DNA of 64,000 nt from Phytophthora colocasiae (GCA_018806915.1 JAGKQI010000101.1:1178001-1242000); one strand, 5' to 3'. Shown: positions 43,230 to 54,225, counted from the stretch's first letter. Numbers and translations are program-made. The notes: generated by a model not told the origin, from the sequence alone.

Positions 43230-43478
43230 ATGCATGGATCGTTTAGCTGGCCCATAGTACTCGCTGCAAAGTTACTGTGGGCTTTAAGATGTGATGTTGA
43301 AGTCGCACGTCAATGCGCTTTTTGCACCTGCGTTCCCATGCTTGACGACAACGACGCAATCGTCAAGTTCATCGTTGGCGAGGATGGCTGCGTTTCACAG
43401 CCCCAGTGCAACACAGCCACCGCTCTCAGGACGAAGCTCATTGCTAATTTGAATAAATATAATTACTGCGTCAAGTAG
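43230..43478 (+). pseudogene. Relic of a PX-like CxxC family gene (plus strand)
   Basis: The translation LLWALRCDVEVARQCAFC followed by DAIVKFIVGED parallels the group A order LR..VY.....CEFC...VIRLLVGRE. No N-terminal strand region and no C-terminal CxG motif remain. The similarity is short and judged by eye. Confidence 0.4.
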
Positions 43479-43539
43479 ACACACGAGGGACCCCTTAGTC
43501 TCTAACCTTACGCTCTTGTCCAATAGATTAGTCTCTGCT

Positions 43540-44265
43540 CTAGCGCAGGAGATTGACCTCTCCGGCCTTCTTGAGGAATCGTACGAGGCGGTACGGGATG
43601 TGGTCGAAGCCGTGGCAGTGCGGACTCCTTTGTCCGTCACCTCCCCGGCCGATAGCAAGCGCCACCATTCGGTTCAGATACGCCTCCATCATGTCCTTTC
43701 GGTGGTTCTTCGTGGCCCAGATCTTCTCCACAAGACCTGACGGCCGTTTACTTGAGTTGCCCACGAACGCCGTAATGTCGTCGCAGTAGATACAGCCACG
43801 AGAGGGACGCGGCTGCTGTGCGTGCACCCAAATGTTGTAGCGCAACTTCACGAACTCGGCGAACTCGCGCTCCACCTGGTAGTCCGATTCCTGCGGACCT
43901 GACGGAGGCAGCGGCATCTCTGTGACACTCTGGCGACGTTGAGGGGACGCATCAGCTCCTGCCGACGAGCGGCGAGTGGCTGAGTTGCGTGACGTGGGGA
44001 TGCGGATCTCCGGGTTCTTGAAGAAAACCTGCACCACGTAACAGAGCTTTCCCTGGCGCTTGACGGTCTCATTAACCTCCACGTGGTCGATGGCTTTGAG
44101 GAAACTCAACGCGTCCGCCGCTTTAGCGTAGTGACACGGCCACATACGCAATGGCTGCAGGTCCGGTACGAGTAACATACTGTTGGCGCCAGGCTTTCCT
44201 GGGGGCGAGGCTGGACGCATCTCCTCGTCCGTGAGGGGCTGTAAGCGATACATCACGTGCATCAT
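43540..44265 (-). CDS. PX-like CxxC family protein, member 7 (group B)
   Basis: 241 aa from the first of two adjacent ATGs at 44265 (A at -3); the frame upstream is only a GAA-repeat-encoded Lys run. It is longer than its relatives because of a Ser/Arg/Pro-rich insertion at about 92-125. Core: LSFLKAIDHVEVNE at 53-66, LCYVVQVFF at 74-82, YQVEREFAEFVKLRYNIW at 129-146, CIYC at 158-161, YLNRMVALAIG, then CHGFDHIPYRLVRFLK. The basic pair is partly lost (EREF). First member to the right of the gypsy array, facing the same way as member 6. Confidence 0.75.
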   Translation of the reverse strand: MMHVMYRLQPLTDEEMRPASPPGKPGANSMLLVPDLQPLRMWPCHYAKAADALSFLKAIDHVEVNETVKRQGKLCYVVQVFFKNPEIRIPTSRNSATRRSSAGADASPQRRQSVTEMPLPPSGPQESDYQVEREFAEFVKLRYNIWVHAQQPRPSRGCIYCDDITAFVGNSSKRPSGLVEKIWATKNHRKDMMEAYLNRMVALAIGRGGDGQRSPHCHGFDHIPYRLVRFLKKAGEVNLLR

Positions 44266-44267
44266 TG

Positions 44268-44292
44268 TCTTCTTCTTCTTCTTCTTCTTCTT
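44268..44292. repeat. (TCT)8 microsatellite in the member 7 leader
   Basis: About eight TCT units ending 3 bp before the member 7 start codon (GAA on the sense strand). Length changes here would alter the 5'UTR, not the protein. Confidence 0.85.
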
Positions 44293-45427
44293 GACTTGGG
44301 AACTGGAAGGCAGAACTGTGAATGGCTTGCGGGGGTGGAGGCGCAAGTGGTCTAATCATCGGGTGCTGGGTGGAGCAGTTTTTTTCGCTTACTTCAACAT
44401 GTACTATTTTATGAAGGTAGTTGTAGTTATAAAGGTTGATAGATGTAAAAAATTGAAGATTTGTTTATTGATATAGAGAGGTAAAAACGTTTTGAGAGGA
44501 GCGACATGCTGCTTGTCTATGGACCTCTGAATGAGGTACGATAGGTCCCACCAAACCGCCAACTGCAACGAAGGTTAGAGACGCTGCGAAGAGAAATAGA
44601 GGAGGATGTGCCTTCCTACAATAACGTGAATCCGCACGACGTGAGGCATTCGCTTCACAGCTCGCGCAGCGTGGACGTTTGCTTTGCTGCGAGTTAAGTA
44701 CTGTACATATGTTAAACGCTGCAGGATGACTCGCATCGCCGCTTTTTTCGAGTCAGCAGCGCAGCAAAGGGTCTTTGCCTCTGACCGCCGCCCCGTCTTC
44801 GCTTCAATTGGTGTGGCGCACATCACCTAATAACTTCAAGCGATTCGTGAGTCAGTCTTGTCAATATCGCGAGTCAAGACTTGACGGCACATGTATTCCT
44901 ACATCCTGTATGCATGCATCCTGCGCATGACCTTCGGTATAGCCCAAGTGTAATGTATGGGGGCATTGACACTGGCAACGGCGTTTCTTTTGAATGCACC
45001 GGTACGTGTAGCCCTCGCCCACGATTTTTTTTGTGTACTTCAACACGGACGCGCGGTAAGCTCCAAACAGGTAAACAGCACTTCATGAGCGGCTAAACGA
45101 AATCTGTCACCTGGGGATCTCTATGTCGATTAACGTGTGCAATTCAGTGTATATATGGCCTCACCGCTCTACGAGCACCTTCACCACCTCACTCTTTTAA
45201 TTACAAGCATCGTATTAAATACTACGCGGGTGTTCACGTTGGAAAACCTCATTCCGCAGCTCGCTCGCTAGATCTGTCGTGTCCTTCTATACTAGCTCTA
45301 ATTCTACTAAGTTAATTTCGACAAGTGGTTAAGACAGTCGAGTGCACGAGAAGATGGCACCAGGAATTCGCAGACGCGTCAGGCGGTTAGTGCTGCAACT
45401 TGCAAGGCCCTTAGCGAATCTTCACTC
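44293..45427. other. 1.1-kb spacer, nothing recognised
   Basis: Short ORFs only; no motif of the PX-like family or of a transposon was seen on either strand. Confidence 0.5.
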
Positions 45428-46000
45428 TCATGCATCGTCGCGAAGAAAGCGCTCGACAAGTGCCGGAATCGTCATATAGCCGTCACATGTGTAGTAGCGC
45501 TGACGTGGTTCCTCTTTCCCACCGATAGCCAATTCAATGTACTTGTTGACACCCTTCGCGAGCAGTCGACTGCGAGCCTTCTTGCTCTTGACAAATAACT
45601 TGACAAATAGCCGTGGCTGTGAGAAGCTTGTCACGAGGAAGTCCATGTTCTTGTTGCAGTACTTACACGCAGCCCCACCGTCATGTATACGCTGAGCGTA
45701 GCTCCACACCTGGTAGCGCAGGTTCGCAAAGTCATTAAATCTTTTCTGGATAGTATAATCCGGTTGGTCTCTTCGCGACGCCTCCAGTCGCTTGTTTGTC
45801 GGAATGCGATTCGTGTGGTGCTTCAGATAGACGTCAATGAAGTAGTAGACGACGCCACCAATCTCGGCGAAGTTGGTGATCTCAACGTGGTCGATTTTCT
45901 CCAATACGCTTATAGGTTCGACGGCACTGGAGGAGCGGTGTGGAGTCAAACAAACGGGCGTGAGAGGTGGAGCCCATGCTCGCTCCCAGAAGTGAACCAT
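45428..46000 (-). CDS. PX-like CxxC family protein, member 8 (group B)
   Basis: 190 aa from ATG 46000 in the strong context CACCATGG; the preceding bases CTTCACACCATG match member 2. ISVLEKIDHVEITN at 30-43, VVYYFIDVYL at 50-59, IPTNK at 66-70, PDYTIQKRFNDFANLRYQVW at 80-99 with KRF at 86-88, CKYC at 112-115, FVKLFVKSKKARSRLLAKG, NKYIELAIGG and CDGYMTIPALVERFLR. This is a near-standard PX core with a basic residue at the phosphate-contact position, plus the family's cysteines. Close to member 9 in sequence. Function unknown; endosomal or other membrane targeting would be the family-based guess. Confidence 0.78.
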   Translation of the reverse strand: MVHFWERAWAPPLTPVCLTPHRSSSAVEPISVLEKIDHVEITNFAEIGGVVYYFIDVYLKHHTNRIPTNKRLEASRRDQPDYTIQKRFNDFANLRYQVWSYAQRIHDGGAACKYCNKNMDFLVTSFSQPRLFVKLFVKSKKARSRLLAKGVNKYIELAIGGKEEPRQRYYTCDGYMTIPALVERFLRDDA

Positions 46001-46492
46001 GGTGTGAAGGCGTAAAGTGTGATGGAGGAAGAAAGAGGCGACGGCAGCGGGCGGGCACTCCGACTTTGACACGCGAGTGGCGAATTAAGAACTGAGGACC
46101 AGTTCATCGCCGCTGATGTCGGCCCATGTGGCCAGGCAAGTATTTATACCCATGTCGTAATTTTCGCTCTAGAGTGCAGACATCCTCAACCACCCGAGCC
46201 CCAAAGGCGAAAAGCGGCTGGGTGGAAGTGCTGTGGTCTCTGCACGCCGCACTGAGCGACACTATGGACACGAATATTCAGGATAGACGTTCTAGCCGCG
46301 GCGACCGGCCACATCCGCCCAGTTACCTTGTGTCTCGGAGTGCGTTTGATGGGGAGTGCGCACCGGTATGATCGGCATGAAGTAATTAATACATGTAGCG
46401 GTCACAGGTCAATGCATGTCAGCTTCAGTCTGAACTGCCAGCCAGCAGTTTTTGGCCTGTGTAGATCCAGTGGCAGATCAATTTGGCGTGCC
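46001..46492. other. Spacer, nothing recognised
   Basis: Upstream region of member 8. No further ORF or repeat can be supported. Confidence 0.4.
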
Positions 46493-46620
46493 ATGCTACC
46501 GACGGTATCCGATAAGTTTGCAATGGTAAGCCTGCGCAACGAAGCCTTGGCCGCCAAGTTGGCGTGCGTTCAGCACTTGAACATCTATGTGCATTTTTCG
46601 CGTAGACATTTGAACAGCAT
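46493..46620 (+). pseudogene. Relic of a group A PX-like family gene N-terminus
   Basis: From the ATG at 46493 (context GTGCCATG) the plus strand reads MLPTVSDKFAMVSLRNEAL, then AAKLACVQHLNIYV. This resembles the start of member 2 (MLPPLSDK...MSVRRNALLELKKVDAVQI), with the spacer between DK and MS lost. Nothing of the PX motif or CxxC follows. Short, by-eye similarity. Confidence 0.45.
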
Positions 46621-46831
46621 ATTTTCGGCGGTATCTCGTTCAGCGAAGACAGTGAACAACAACCCCTGAACCAACGTTGAACACTGCAGGTTCGCGACTG
46701 CGATGACTGAATAACGATTCCCAGCACTAGTTTATATTGCTGGCGGCACATCTAACATATCTAAAGGAGGCTGTGCGATATCCTACTTGCAAGTTGTCTA
46801 GAAATAAATACGAACATAGCTCGGCACCTCT

Positions 46832-47449
46832 TTATTCCTCCTCCTTCTCGAAGAAGTGCTGCACCAAGTACGGGATGGCCTGGAAGCCATCGCAATCGAC
46901 GTTGCGCGGCCGTAACTCCGATCCACCGCCAAGAGTGATGCCGATGATCTCATTGCAGAACGTTGTCATCAATTTCTTCCGCGTGTCCACGCCTGTGACG
47001 AGTTTCAAGAGCAAGCGCGGCTGTGACATCGAGTGCACAATATAGCCCATGAATGCGTCGCAGTACTTGCAGCACGTGCATCTCTCCTCATGCTTGCGCT
47101 GTGCATACGCCCACACCTGGTAGCGCAGGTCGGCGAAGGCAGTGAAGCGACGCTCCAATTGATAGTCCGGTCGGCCGCTTGGCGATGTCTTGACCGACTT
47201 GAGCGTTGGGATGTGTGACGTGCTGTGCTCCAGGAACACATCCAGCACGTAGTACACGACACCGTCGCGCTCCGTCGTGTGGTTGATCTCTACGCGGTCG
47301 ATCTTGGACAAGAATGCGAGCGGTTCCGAGGCGTTGGACGACAGCGTAGGCGTGATGGTCACGGGCGACAATGGCTGCAAATGCGGCACCGTCGTCGTGG
47401 GCACTGGCGAGTTGGTGGTGATCATGGCGGCATTGGAAGCGGAGGACAT
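46832..47449 (-). CDS. PX-like CxxC family protein, member 9 (group B)
   Basis: 205 aa from the ATG at 47449 (ACAATG); the frame upstream has no earlier ATG. LAFLSKIDRVEINH at 44-57, VVYYVLDVFL at 64-73, IPTLK at 80-84, PDYQLERRFTAFADLRYQVW at 94-113 with RRF at 100-102, CTCCKYC at 124-130, KKLMTTFCNEIIGITLGGG and CDGFQAIPYLVQHFFE near the C-terminus. It has the clearest PX motif of the set. The protein ends EKEEE and its 3' flank (AAATAAATACGAA) is echoed at 63907 next to the partial member at the window edge. Gypsy element E lies 138 bp upstream of the ATG. Confidence 0.78.
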   Translation of the reverse strand: MSSASNAAMITTNSPVPTTTVPHLQPLSPVTITPTLSSNASEPLAFLSKIDRVEINHTTERDGVVYYVLDVFLEHSTSHIPTLKSVKTSPSGRPDYQLERRFTAFADLRYQVWAYAQRKHEERCTCCKYCDAFMGYIVHSMSQPRLLLKLVTGVDTRKKLMTTFCNEIIGITLGGGSELRPRNVDCDGFQAIPYLVQHFFEKEEE

Positions 47450-47581
47450 TGTCGTAGTCGAGTGAGTGGAACACGTGGTTTGGAGACAGGAAGTTGACAA
47501 GTGAGCTCATGTCCTGGTCGCTAATGCGCGGTGGTGAGGGTGGCTGCACTGTCTCGGTCGCTGATAACGAGCAAGGGTGGA

Positions 47582-47586
47582 CGACT
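47582..47586. repeat. Target-site duplication of gypsy E, left
   Basis: ACGAC, repeated at 62610-62614. Confidence 0.9.
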
Positions 47587-47850
47587 GTTATGGCTCCCAA
47601 ATGGAAAATGTAGAAGTGATAATGTATTGAGCAGTTCCTTACCTCCTGCACTAGCTGCTCTTCTTTGATATGCATGTCCTGGAGGCTTTATGGACGGTTA
47701 GTGCACTTCCGTGCTTTGCTACAACCGTCTGTGTTTGCAGCAACCGTCTGCGGTCTAACCGTCTGTACTTGTTTCTCGATTCTTCTGCAGTGATGTTGTT
47801 GCTGGGCTTGATTCCATTTACAACCTCACAGTGTTGCCACGGCGACAACA
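47587..47850 (-). repeat. E 3' LTR
   Basis: 264 bp with TGTT...AACA ends. It is the copy next to PX-like member 9. Confidence 0.93.
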
Positions 47851-47931
47851 CTTCCCCCTTTTAAAGACCTTTCTCGCGTTTGATATGCATGCAGCGTCCC
47901 GGTGCGCCGCTGGTTCCCGGATGCTGGTCTG

Positions 47932-49591
47932 CTAGACCATCGGGATATTCAATGCCTGGCACATCGCCTTGACGGCATTCTGACTGCTGTGATCCCGAAC
48001 GAAAGCTTTCACTGCAGTTGGAACATCTTCCAATAGTACATCTGTGGGCTCCCACGAATCCTCAATGCTGTCGAGGCCGCGCCAATGCACCTTGATTTCG
48101 TGGCGTTTTTCCTTGTTGTTGTATCGTACCTCGTGCAACGAATCTACCACGTGTCCTTCGCTGTTGTGGGCAATATGCAGCAAAAGGTCTTCTGTCACGT
48201 TCAAAGTGGAGTCTGCATAGAATTTTAGTCGACTTGCGTGTACTTCTTTCCGTTGCCCCGTAATAAGGTTTTGGATTTCAAAATTCCAATTTGACACGGT
48301 TGTCACTACCTGAGCAGGTCCACACCACTTCACACGAAGTTTACTGCGTGTGTGCTGCCAAACATCCGCGTAGAGGACGAAATCTCCAACCTCAAATTGA
48401 GTCATGGCTACACTTTTCTTCTTGTTGTGTGCTCTGCGGCCAGCAGCTCTGGTGGCTGCGTTGGCCTTGCCAGTATTCTTGTGCATCTCTGCTAATGCTT
48501 TCTGTAGTCGCTGGACGTGCACTCGTTGTGCTGACTGGAGTTCGCTCAAGGTTGTGGTTTTAACGAGTCCTGGAACAGCCAGATGATCAGCCGGGCCCAT
48601 TGCTTTGAGGCCTGTCATTGCTGTTATCGGTGCCACGCCGCCTAGAGCTGGTGAAGGAGTGTTGTTCAATACCATTTGCACGATTTTTATGATCCGCGGC
48701 CATTCTTTTGTCTGCAATCTCCATTCCGAAAGGAGTGCTCGACAACAGCGCAATATTTCGCGCATTACCACCTCCACCGTACCATTTGCCCATGGGCACC
48801 TGGCGGTAGTGAAATGGTGGTGAGCCCCTAGAGCATGCTGTAAAGCTTCAATCGTCTTGTTTTTAAAATGCGAACCTTGATCTGAAACCCAGGTTCGGCA
48901 AACTCCAAACGATGCAAACCAGTCCATGAGTGTAGAGAAAGTAGTGTCAGCGTCTGCCACCTTGCACGGAACAAGCCACACGAATTTCGATGCGTCATCC
49001 TTGACGACTAAAACGTAAGTGTCACCCGTGTCGCTTTCCCCCATGTACAAAAAGTCCCAGTGAATAAGTTCGTTTGGGCGTTCGGCGTGCATTGCCTCAC
49101 CTAGCAAACGCTGCTGAGGTGGGCCTCCCAACGTACTGACACAATGAAGGCACCGCTGTACGAAATGCTCGATGTCTTTCTTCATATCTTTCCACACAAA
49201 ATTTTCACTGATCTGTTTCATGGTAACCTCACTGCCGCGATGTCCCGCCACGCCGAAATGCCCCACGACGCATGTACGGATTTGCAAGTCAACAGCAGCA
49301 TCGGGAATCCAGATTTTACCTTCCGGGCTCCTCCACAGCGAATCCGACTCCGATCGGTCGAATCCTGCAGGCGGATCTGCCGAATTCTGCACTGCCACAA
49401 TCTCCGCCACCGTAGGCCATTCAAATTGTTCATCTAGTTGTGGCGATAGAGGTAGTGAAACCAGTCGAATCGCACAGATAGTCTTCAGAGTTGATCCCCA
49501 CCTTGACAAAAGATCCGCCCATACATTCTCTTCCCCTGTTATATCATGAATGTTGTAGTTGTACGCCATCAGAATGATAGCCCACCGATGC
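47932..49591 (-). CDS. E RNase H end, integrase and chromodomain
   Basis: Uninterrupted from the nested insertion to the stop at 47932. It starts in RNase H (HRWAIILMAYNYNIHD, GEENVWADLLSRWG). Then the HHCC finger: GHFGVAGHRGSE...CLHC. Integrase core: Asp in LIHWDFLYMGES, Asp in WVSDQGSHFKNK and Glu in NGTVEVVMREI. The C-terminal domain ends in a chromodomain (HEIKVHWRGLDSIEDSWEP), as in chromoviruses. Because N is inserted upstream, the open frame runs on into N's LTR and gains about 20 foreign residues, creating a chimeric ORF. Confidence 0.85.
49587..49591. repeat. Target-site duplication of gypsy N, left
   Basis: GATGC, repeated at 57451-57455. Removing N and one copy rejoins E's RNase H frame. 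Confidence 0.9.
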
Positions 49592-49982
49592 TGCGCGCCT
49601 TGGTTACAATAGGTGTGGTATACACCATCCAGGTCACAAGTCACAGATCCGTGTACAACACATAGTGTTTCTCACACGTCACATATGTAGCCAGTTGCTG
49701 GCTGTTAGCTCAGAGCCACACATTACATTTGATTAGGATTTAGTATGTTAGATACTAAATCCGTTACATTCAGGATTAGGGCAATAAAATAAATAAAAAT
49801 CAGTTTGCATTTTACATAATTAGTGTTAGTTCCTTTATTATAGGGACACTGATTGTGAGAGTCCCGTATTTAGTGGACTACTTGGTTCTTGTATAGAACC
49901 GAAGGCTAGTGCCTTGCAAGCAGGACTCTACGAGTCAACCCAACTTCCTCTGTGCCGTGCACACCTACGCAGCCCCGCTGCA
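49592..49982 (+). repeat. N 5' LTR
   Basis: 391 bp, TGCGCGCC...CTGCA. Confidence 0.92.
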
Positions 49983-50039
49983 TCTGGTAGCACTTGTAGT
50001 CAATCCAACTCCTGAGTTGAAGACTGTTTCTCTGTGAGA

Positions 50040-50930
50040 ATGGAGCCAGAAGCATACGCTCACTTGACTCCGAGTCAGCGGGACACGCTTAACAAGCTTA
50101 CGTCCTTGCTGGGCCCTGAAGGTATGGCGCACCTTGCGTCTCAAGGGCCGGAGGCCGTCAACGCGCCGCGCGCCTGGAGGCATTTGCCTCGTACGAGAAC
50201 GCTCTCGTGGAGCACACTCAGCGGAATGTAAAAGGAGTTAATCCTGCCTGAGAGCTAAGCCCGTCACGCTTCAGCGTGAAGACCTTTCACGGGCACGAAG
50301 GAGAGAACCTCCTATTGTGGACCCGAAAGGTCGAGATGGCCATGGGGGCCGCTATGCTCCAGTTGGAAGGCCAACGCGTGGCGTTCGCCATCTCTAAGCT
50401 CGAAGGTCGAGCACGAGAATGGGCCTTGACGTCTGGGACGTCGGTAGAAATGGCCTTCCCCACTTGGGGTGAGCTTAAGGCCAAACTTACGCAAGTATTT
50501 GCTCCACCTAACCAGGCGTATCGCGTGCGGTCACGCTTCCTCGCTTGCCGACAGGGCAAGAAGGACCTGGTGGACTATGTCCAAGAGCTGCGCACGCTCA
50601 TTGCCGGCATGGCTGCCGATCCTCTACCTGAGGTGGTCACTGTGACTATCTTCATGGAAGGTCTGAGAGCTGGCGTGGCCAGGACGGGAGGCATTCCGTC
50701 AGAATCCTCGCACCTTCGAGGACGCTGTTAGCGTGGCATTGAATGCTGAACACAACCTTAAGTTGTCGAGGGTCGGTGCTAATAGCACAGGGTCCGGGGA
50801 CCTGAACTCCATGGACCTCAGCTATGCTGAAGATGGAAGTAGCCGAGCTACGAGCTGCGGTGCAGCGTATGAGCACTCGTCGGTGCTACACGTGTGGTAG
50901 TCCCACACACCTGAGGCCCAACTGCCCTCT
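50040..50930 (+). pseudogene. N Gag, frameshifted
   Basis: Begins at ATG 50040 (MEPEAYAHLTPSQRDTLNKL). The retrotransposon Gag domain is at 50276-50700: LLLWTRKVEMAMGAAMLQ, REWALTSG, FPTWGELKAKLTQVFAPP, SRFLACRQGKKDLVDYVQEL. The zinc knuckle CYTCGSPTHLRPNC at 50883-50924 is in a different frame. Breaks lie near 50165-50260 and 50690. Confidence 0.8.
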
Positions 50931-52048
50931 GCGCAAAGAGCGCGCCGGCCAGAATGGCCGCAACCCTGTCGCGGGTCCCGCTTTGGGCTCTGCCCAGGAA
51001 ACGACGGCTCCCAGTAGACGCGGGCGGTCTACTGGGGAAGAACTGAGTTCTGCAGTGCGTGAGAGGCACTGGGGCTCAGCCCCGAAGAGCTCCGTGCTCT
51101 TGAACACGGAACGTGTGAGCAAGCAGGGCTTGCTGGTCGTCCATGTGGACGTGAAGGGCTTCGAGAAGCCGTGGATCGTGTTGATCGATTCAGGAGCGTC
51201 TGGCAAAATTCACGTCAGACGCTCCACCGTTGAGGGTAGTCAGCAATATGCTGAGGCGCTTCGAGCGCGAAGAGGTGACACCGTCACTGTCCGTTCGAGC
51301 GACGGGCGTCCGTGTCACGGCAGCCAAGGTCCCCATGGACCTACGGCTGAAGTTCCTGGACTTCGACAGCGTGGAACGCTGCTTGGTCTTGGACCTGGAT
51401 TCGAGGTACGACCTCATCCTTGGTATGGCGTGGCTGGAGCGCCACGAGCCATGGATCGACTGGAGGTCGAAGACCTTAGGTGCTACGCACTTCTCTCCTA
51501 GTGGAGCTTTGGCGAGTCATGAACCCACCTCTGCTAGGAAGCAGAAGCGCTATTGGCGCGAGCATCGAGCCGAGTCGGCAATGATGCTGGAAGTCGGTGT
51601 GTCCGAGTTAGTGGACAGCACCGAGTGCGAGGATCGCAGCCCTGTTGAGCGCATAGCGCTGGTTGGCAGTGAGTCAACGTGTGGGCAAAGCTCACGTAAC
51701 CCGAGTGACGCCGGTCATGGACCGTCACTGGATGCCGATGGCATCGGGCCTTACCAGGCCGTGAACTGTGGGGCGGCACGTACTCCGTCGAGTGATACTG
51801 GTCGTGGACCAAGTCGATCGCTGAGTGTCTCTGACACTGGACCTGTTACGGTCATTGATTGTGCAGCGGCACGTACTCCGCTGAGCGGCATCGGTCGTCG
51901 ACCGAGTGGATCGCTGAGTGTCCCTGACACTGGGCCGAGAGAGGCCGAAACTTATTCAACACAACACCGTCGAGTAGACGATCTTCGGCTAGGCGAAGAC
52001 GTCGTAAGGCCCTTCGGGCGAGACGCTCTGCGTCTGAGTCATCCGTGA
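50824..52048 (+). pseudogene. N protease region, frameshifted
   Basis: After the zinc knuckle the first frame reaches VLIDSGASGK, the aspartic protease active-site loop, and is lost near 51215-51230. The second frame continues the protease with YDLILGMAWLERHEPWIDW. It is followed by a Ser/Asp-rich linker with imperfect repeats (SDTGPVTVIDCAAARTP type). Confidence 0.8.
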
Positions 52049-54225
52049 CGTCAAGTGCCGACGCACCGGAGGGCTGTGGGCAGCTATACACTCTGGTTGA
52101 TGGAGTGGGCGGTAGTGCCGAAGGCAGTATCCTGCTGGACGACTTGCCAAGTGTTGACAAGCTCCTTGAGCTAGAAGAGATGTCCTTCGCCGACTTTGGC
52201 GATGCCTTGAAGGCTGGCGAATTCGCCGAGGTGGTCATCGTTCGACCTGAGGAGGAGTTAAACTCGTCGTCCCTCGTTGACGAGTCCGTCTTGGCCGAAG
52301 TCAAGAAGGCGTTGAACGCCAGGAGTGGATCGGAGATCCTCAAGAATCCCTCGGATCCCTTCCACTCCTTGCTGAAGGAATATGGAGACGTTGTCTCGAA
52401 GGAACCACCGAGTGGCCTGCCTCCCGACCGAGGCGTTCGTCATGAGATCGACTTAGTTCCCGGAACTAAGTACTGCGTGACCCGACAGTGGCCTCTTCCT
52501 AAAGAGCAATGCGACGTCATTGACGCCTTCTTCCGTGCGAAGCACGCGGCGGGTCTCGTGCGCGAGAGCAAGTCTCCGCATTCCGCGCCAACGTTCTGTG
52601 TCAGAAAGCCGAATGGCAAGTGGCGTATCGTTCACGCTTTTAACAAGCTCAACACTGCCACGATTCCGGCGCAGACGCCGATTCCTAGGAAGGATGTTCT
52701 TCAGAACAACATGGTGGGTTGCACCATGTACAGTGCACTCGACTTAGTCGATGGGTACTATCAGCTGCTCATGCGAGCCAGTGATATTCCGCTTACAGCG
52801 GTGAGCACCCCGAGCGGTATGCTCTGGGAGTGGCTCGTCATGCGCCCAAGGGCTCTCGAACGCGCCCGCAACGTTCAATCGTCTAGTGACGCAGCTGTTC
52901 AGGCCCTACGGGCATTCGCACAAACGTACTTTGACGACGTGTTCGTCCACAGTCAGGCCGAACACGGCAAGACTGACGTTGAGGTGCACGTGGAACACGT
53001 GAGAGCTGTGCTCGAGTGCATGCGCACGAACAAGCTGTACGCCAACGCAGACAAGTGCGTCTTTGGCGCGGAAGAAATCCCCTTCCTAGGGTGCTTCATT
53101 GGGAAGCATGGCCTTCGTGCTGATCCAGCAAAGGTCAAGGCCATTGTGGATTGGCCGGTTCCCTTGAACCAGAAGGACTTGCGTAAGTGGCTGGGTTTGG
53201 CCAACTACTTGCACAAGTACAGCGAGAACTACGCTGAGTTGGCTCGGCCACTGACGGATCTCCTTAAGAAGGATGCCGAGTGGGTATGGCGTGCCGAGCA
53301 CGAGAATGCGTTCACTTGTATCAAGGATAGCCTGCTTCAGGCACCGATACTGGCGCTGCCAGACCCCGCTCGTCCGTTTATTGTCGTCTGTGACGCCTCG
53401 GACTTTGCCATCGGCAGTGCTTTGCTACAAGCGGACGCCGAAGGGCGCGAACGCGTCATTGCGTTTGAGTCGCGACAGCTCAAGGCTGCTGAGAAGAACT
53501 ATCCAGTTCATGACAAGGAGCTACTTGCGATGAAGTACGCTCTCGTCAAATTCAGGGTTCACCTGCTCGGCTCCAAGCCGTTTGTGATCTACACGGATCA
53601 TGCGTCACTACGCACAGCGAGGCAGTCGCCTCACCTCTCGCAGAGGATGGCCCGATGGCTCTCCTTCTTTGCGGAGTATAACTTCGAGGTGAAGTACAAG
53701 CCTGGCAGGCAGAACGTCCTCGCTGACGCGTTATCACGTCGCCCGGACTATGAGTTATCTCATGTCACCTCGGTGACGTCGTCCGTGACGGACATGGTTC
53801 GAGCAGCGTACGCTCAGGACGACTCTTGTGTCGCGTTGCTCCAAGCTCTGGGGAGCGATGAGTTTAAAGACTCAAAGGTGACTCTGTCACGACGCCTAAA
53901 GGCGAGACTCCAACGCTACAGCCTGAAAGGCGGTCTGCTGTACTACAGCACGGGTCAGGATGACCCACCACGAGTGGTAGTTCCTCACGATGAGGATCTG
54001 AAGTACCGTATCCTCTATGAGGCTCACGACACACCCACAGGCGGCCACCTCGGTCGCGAGAAGACGTACGGCTCGGTGAGCTCCATGTACTGGTGGCCGA
54101 AGATGTACAAGTGGGTCAGCACATATGTGCGCACGTGCGAGACGTGTCAGCGGGTTAAACCTCGCCGCATGCGGCTGCGCCTTTGGCGAGCTTACCTGTA
54201 CCCTCTGGGTGTTGGCAGTCCATAA
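52045..54225 (+). pseudogene. N reverse transcriptase-RNase H-integrase finger
   Basis: A long frame with GVRHEIDLVPGTKYCVTR, PNGKWRIVHAFNKLN, YSALDLVDGYYQLLM (catalytic Asp), YFDDVFVHS (catalytic DD), RNase H CDASDFAIGSALLQ, TDHASLR, NVLADALSRRPDY and the integrase finger ending CETCQ. Around 52830-52910 two compensating one-base shifts garble the stretch that in relatives is the conserved MPxGLxNAPATF block. The frame ends by a further shift around 54183-54225. It is otherwise full length. Confidence 0.85.

Noticed and set aside
47088..47675. 195-codon minus frame over PX-like member 9 and the E LTR
   Set aside because: It is open by chance in a GC-rich gene. The family alignment supports the other frame, and the LTR part is transposon DNA.
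52520..53533. Alternative-frame ORFs inside N pol
   Set aside because: Shadows of RT/RNase H, apart from the short segment that reflects the local frame slip at 52830-52910.
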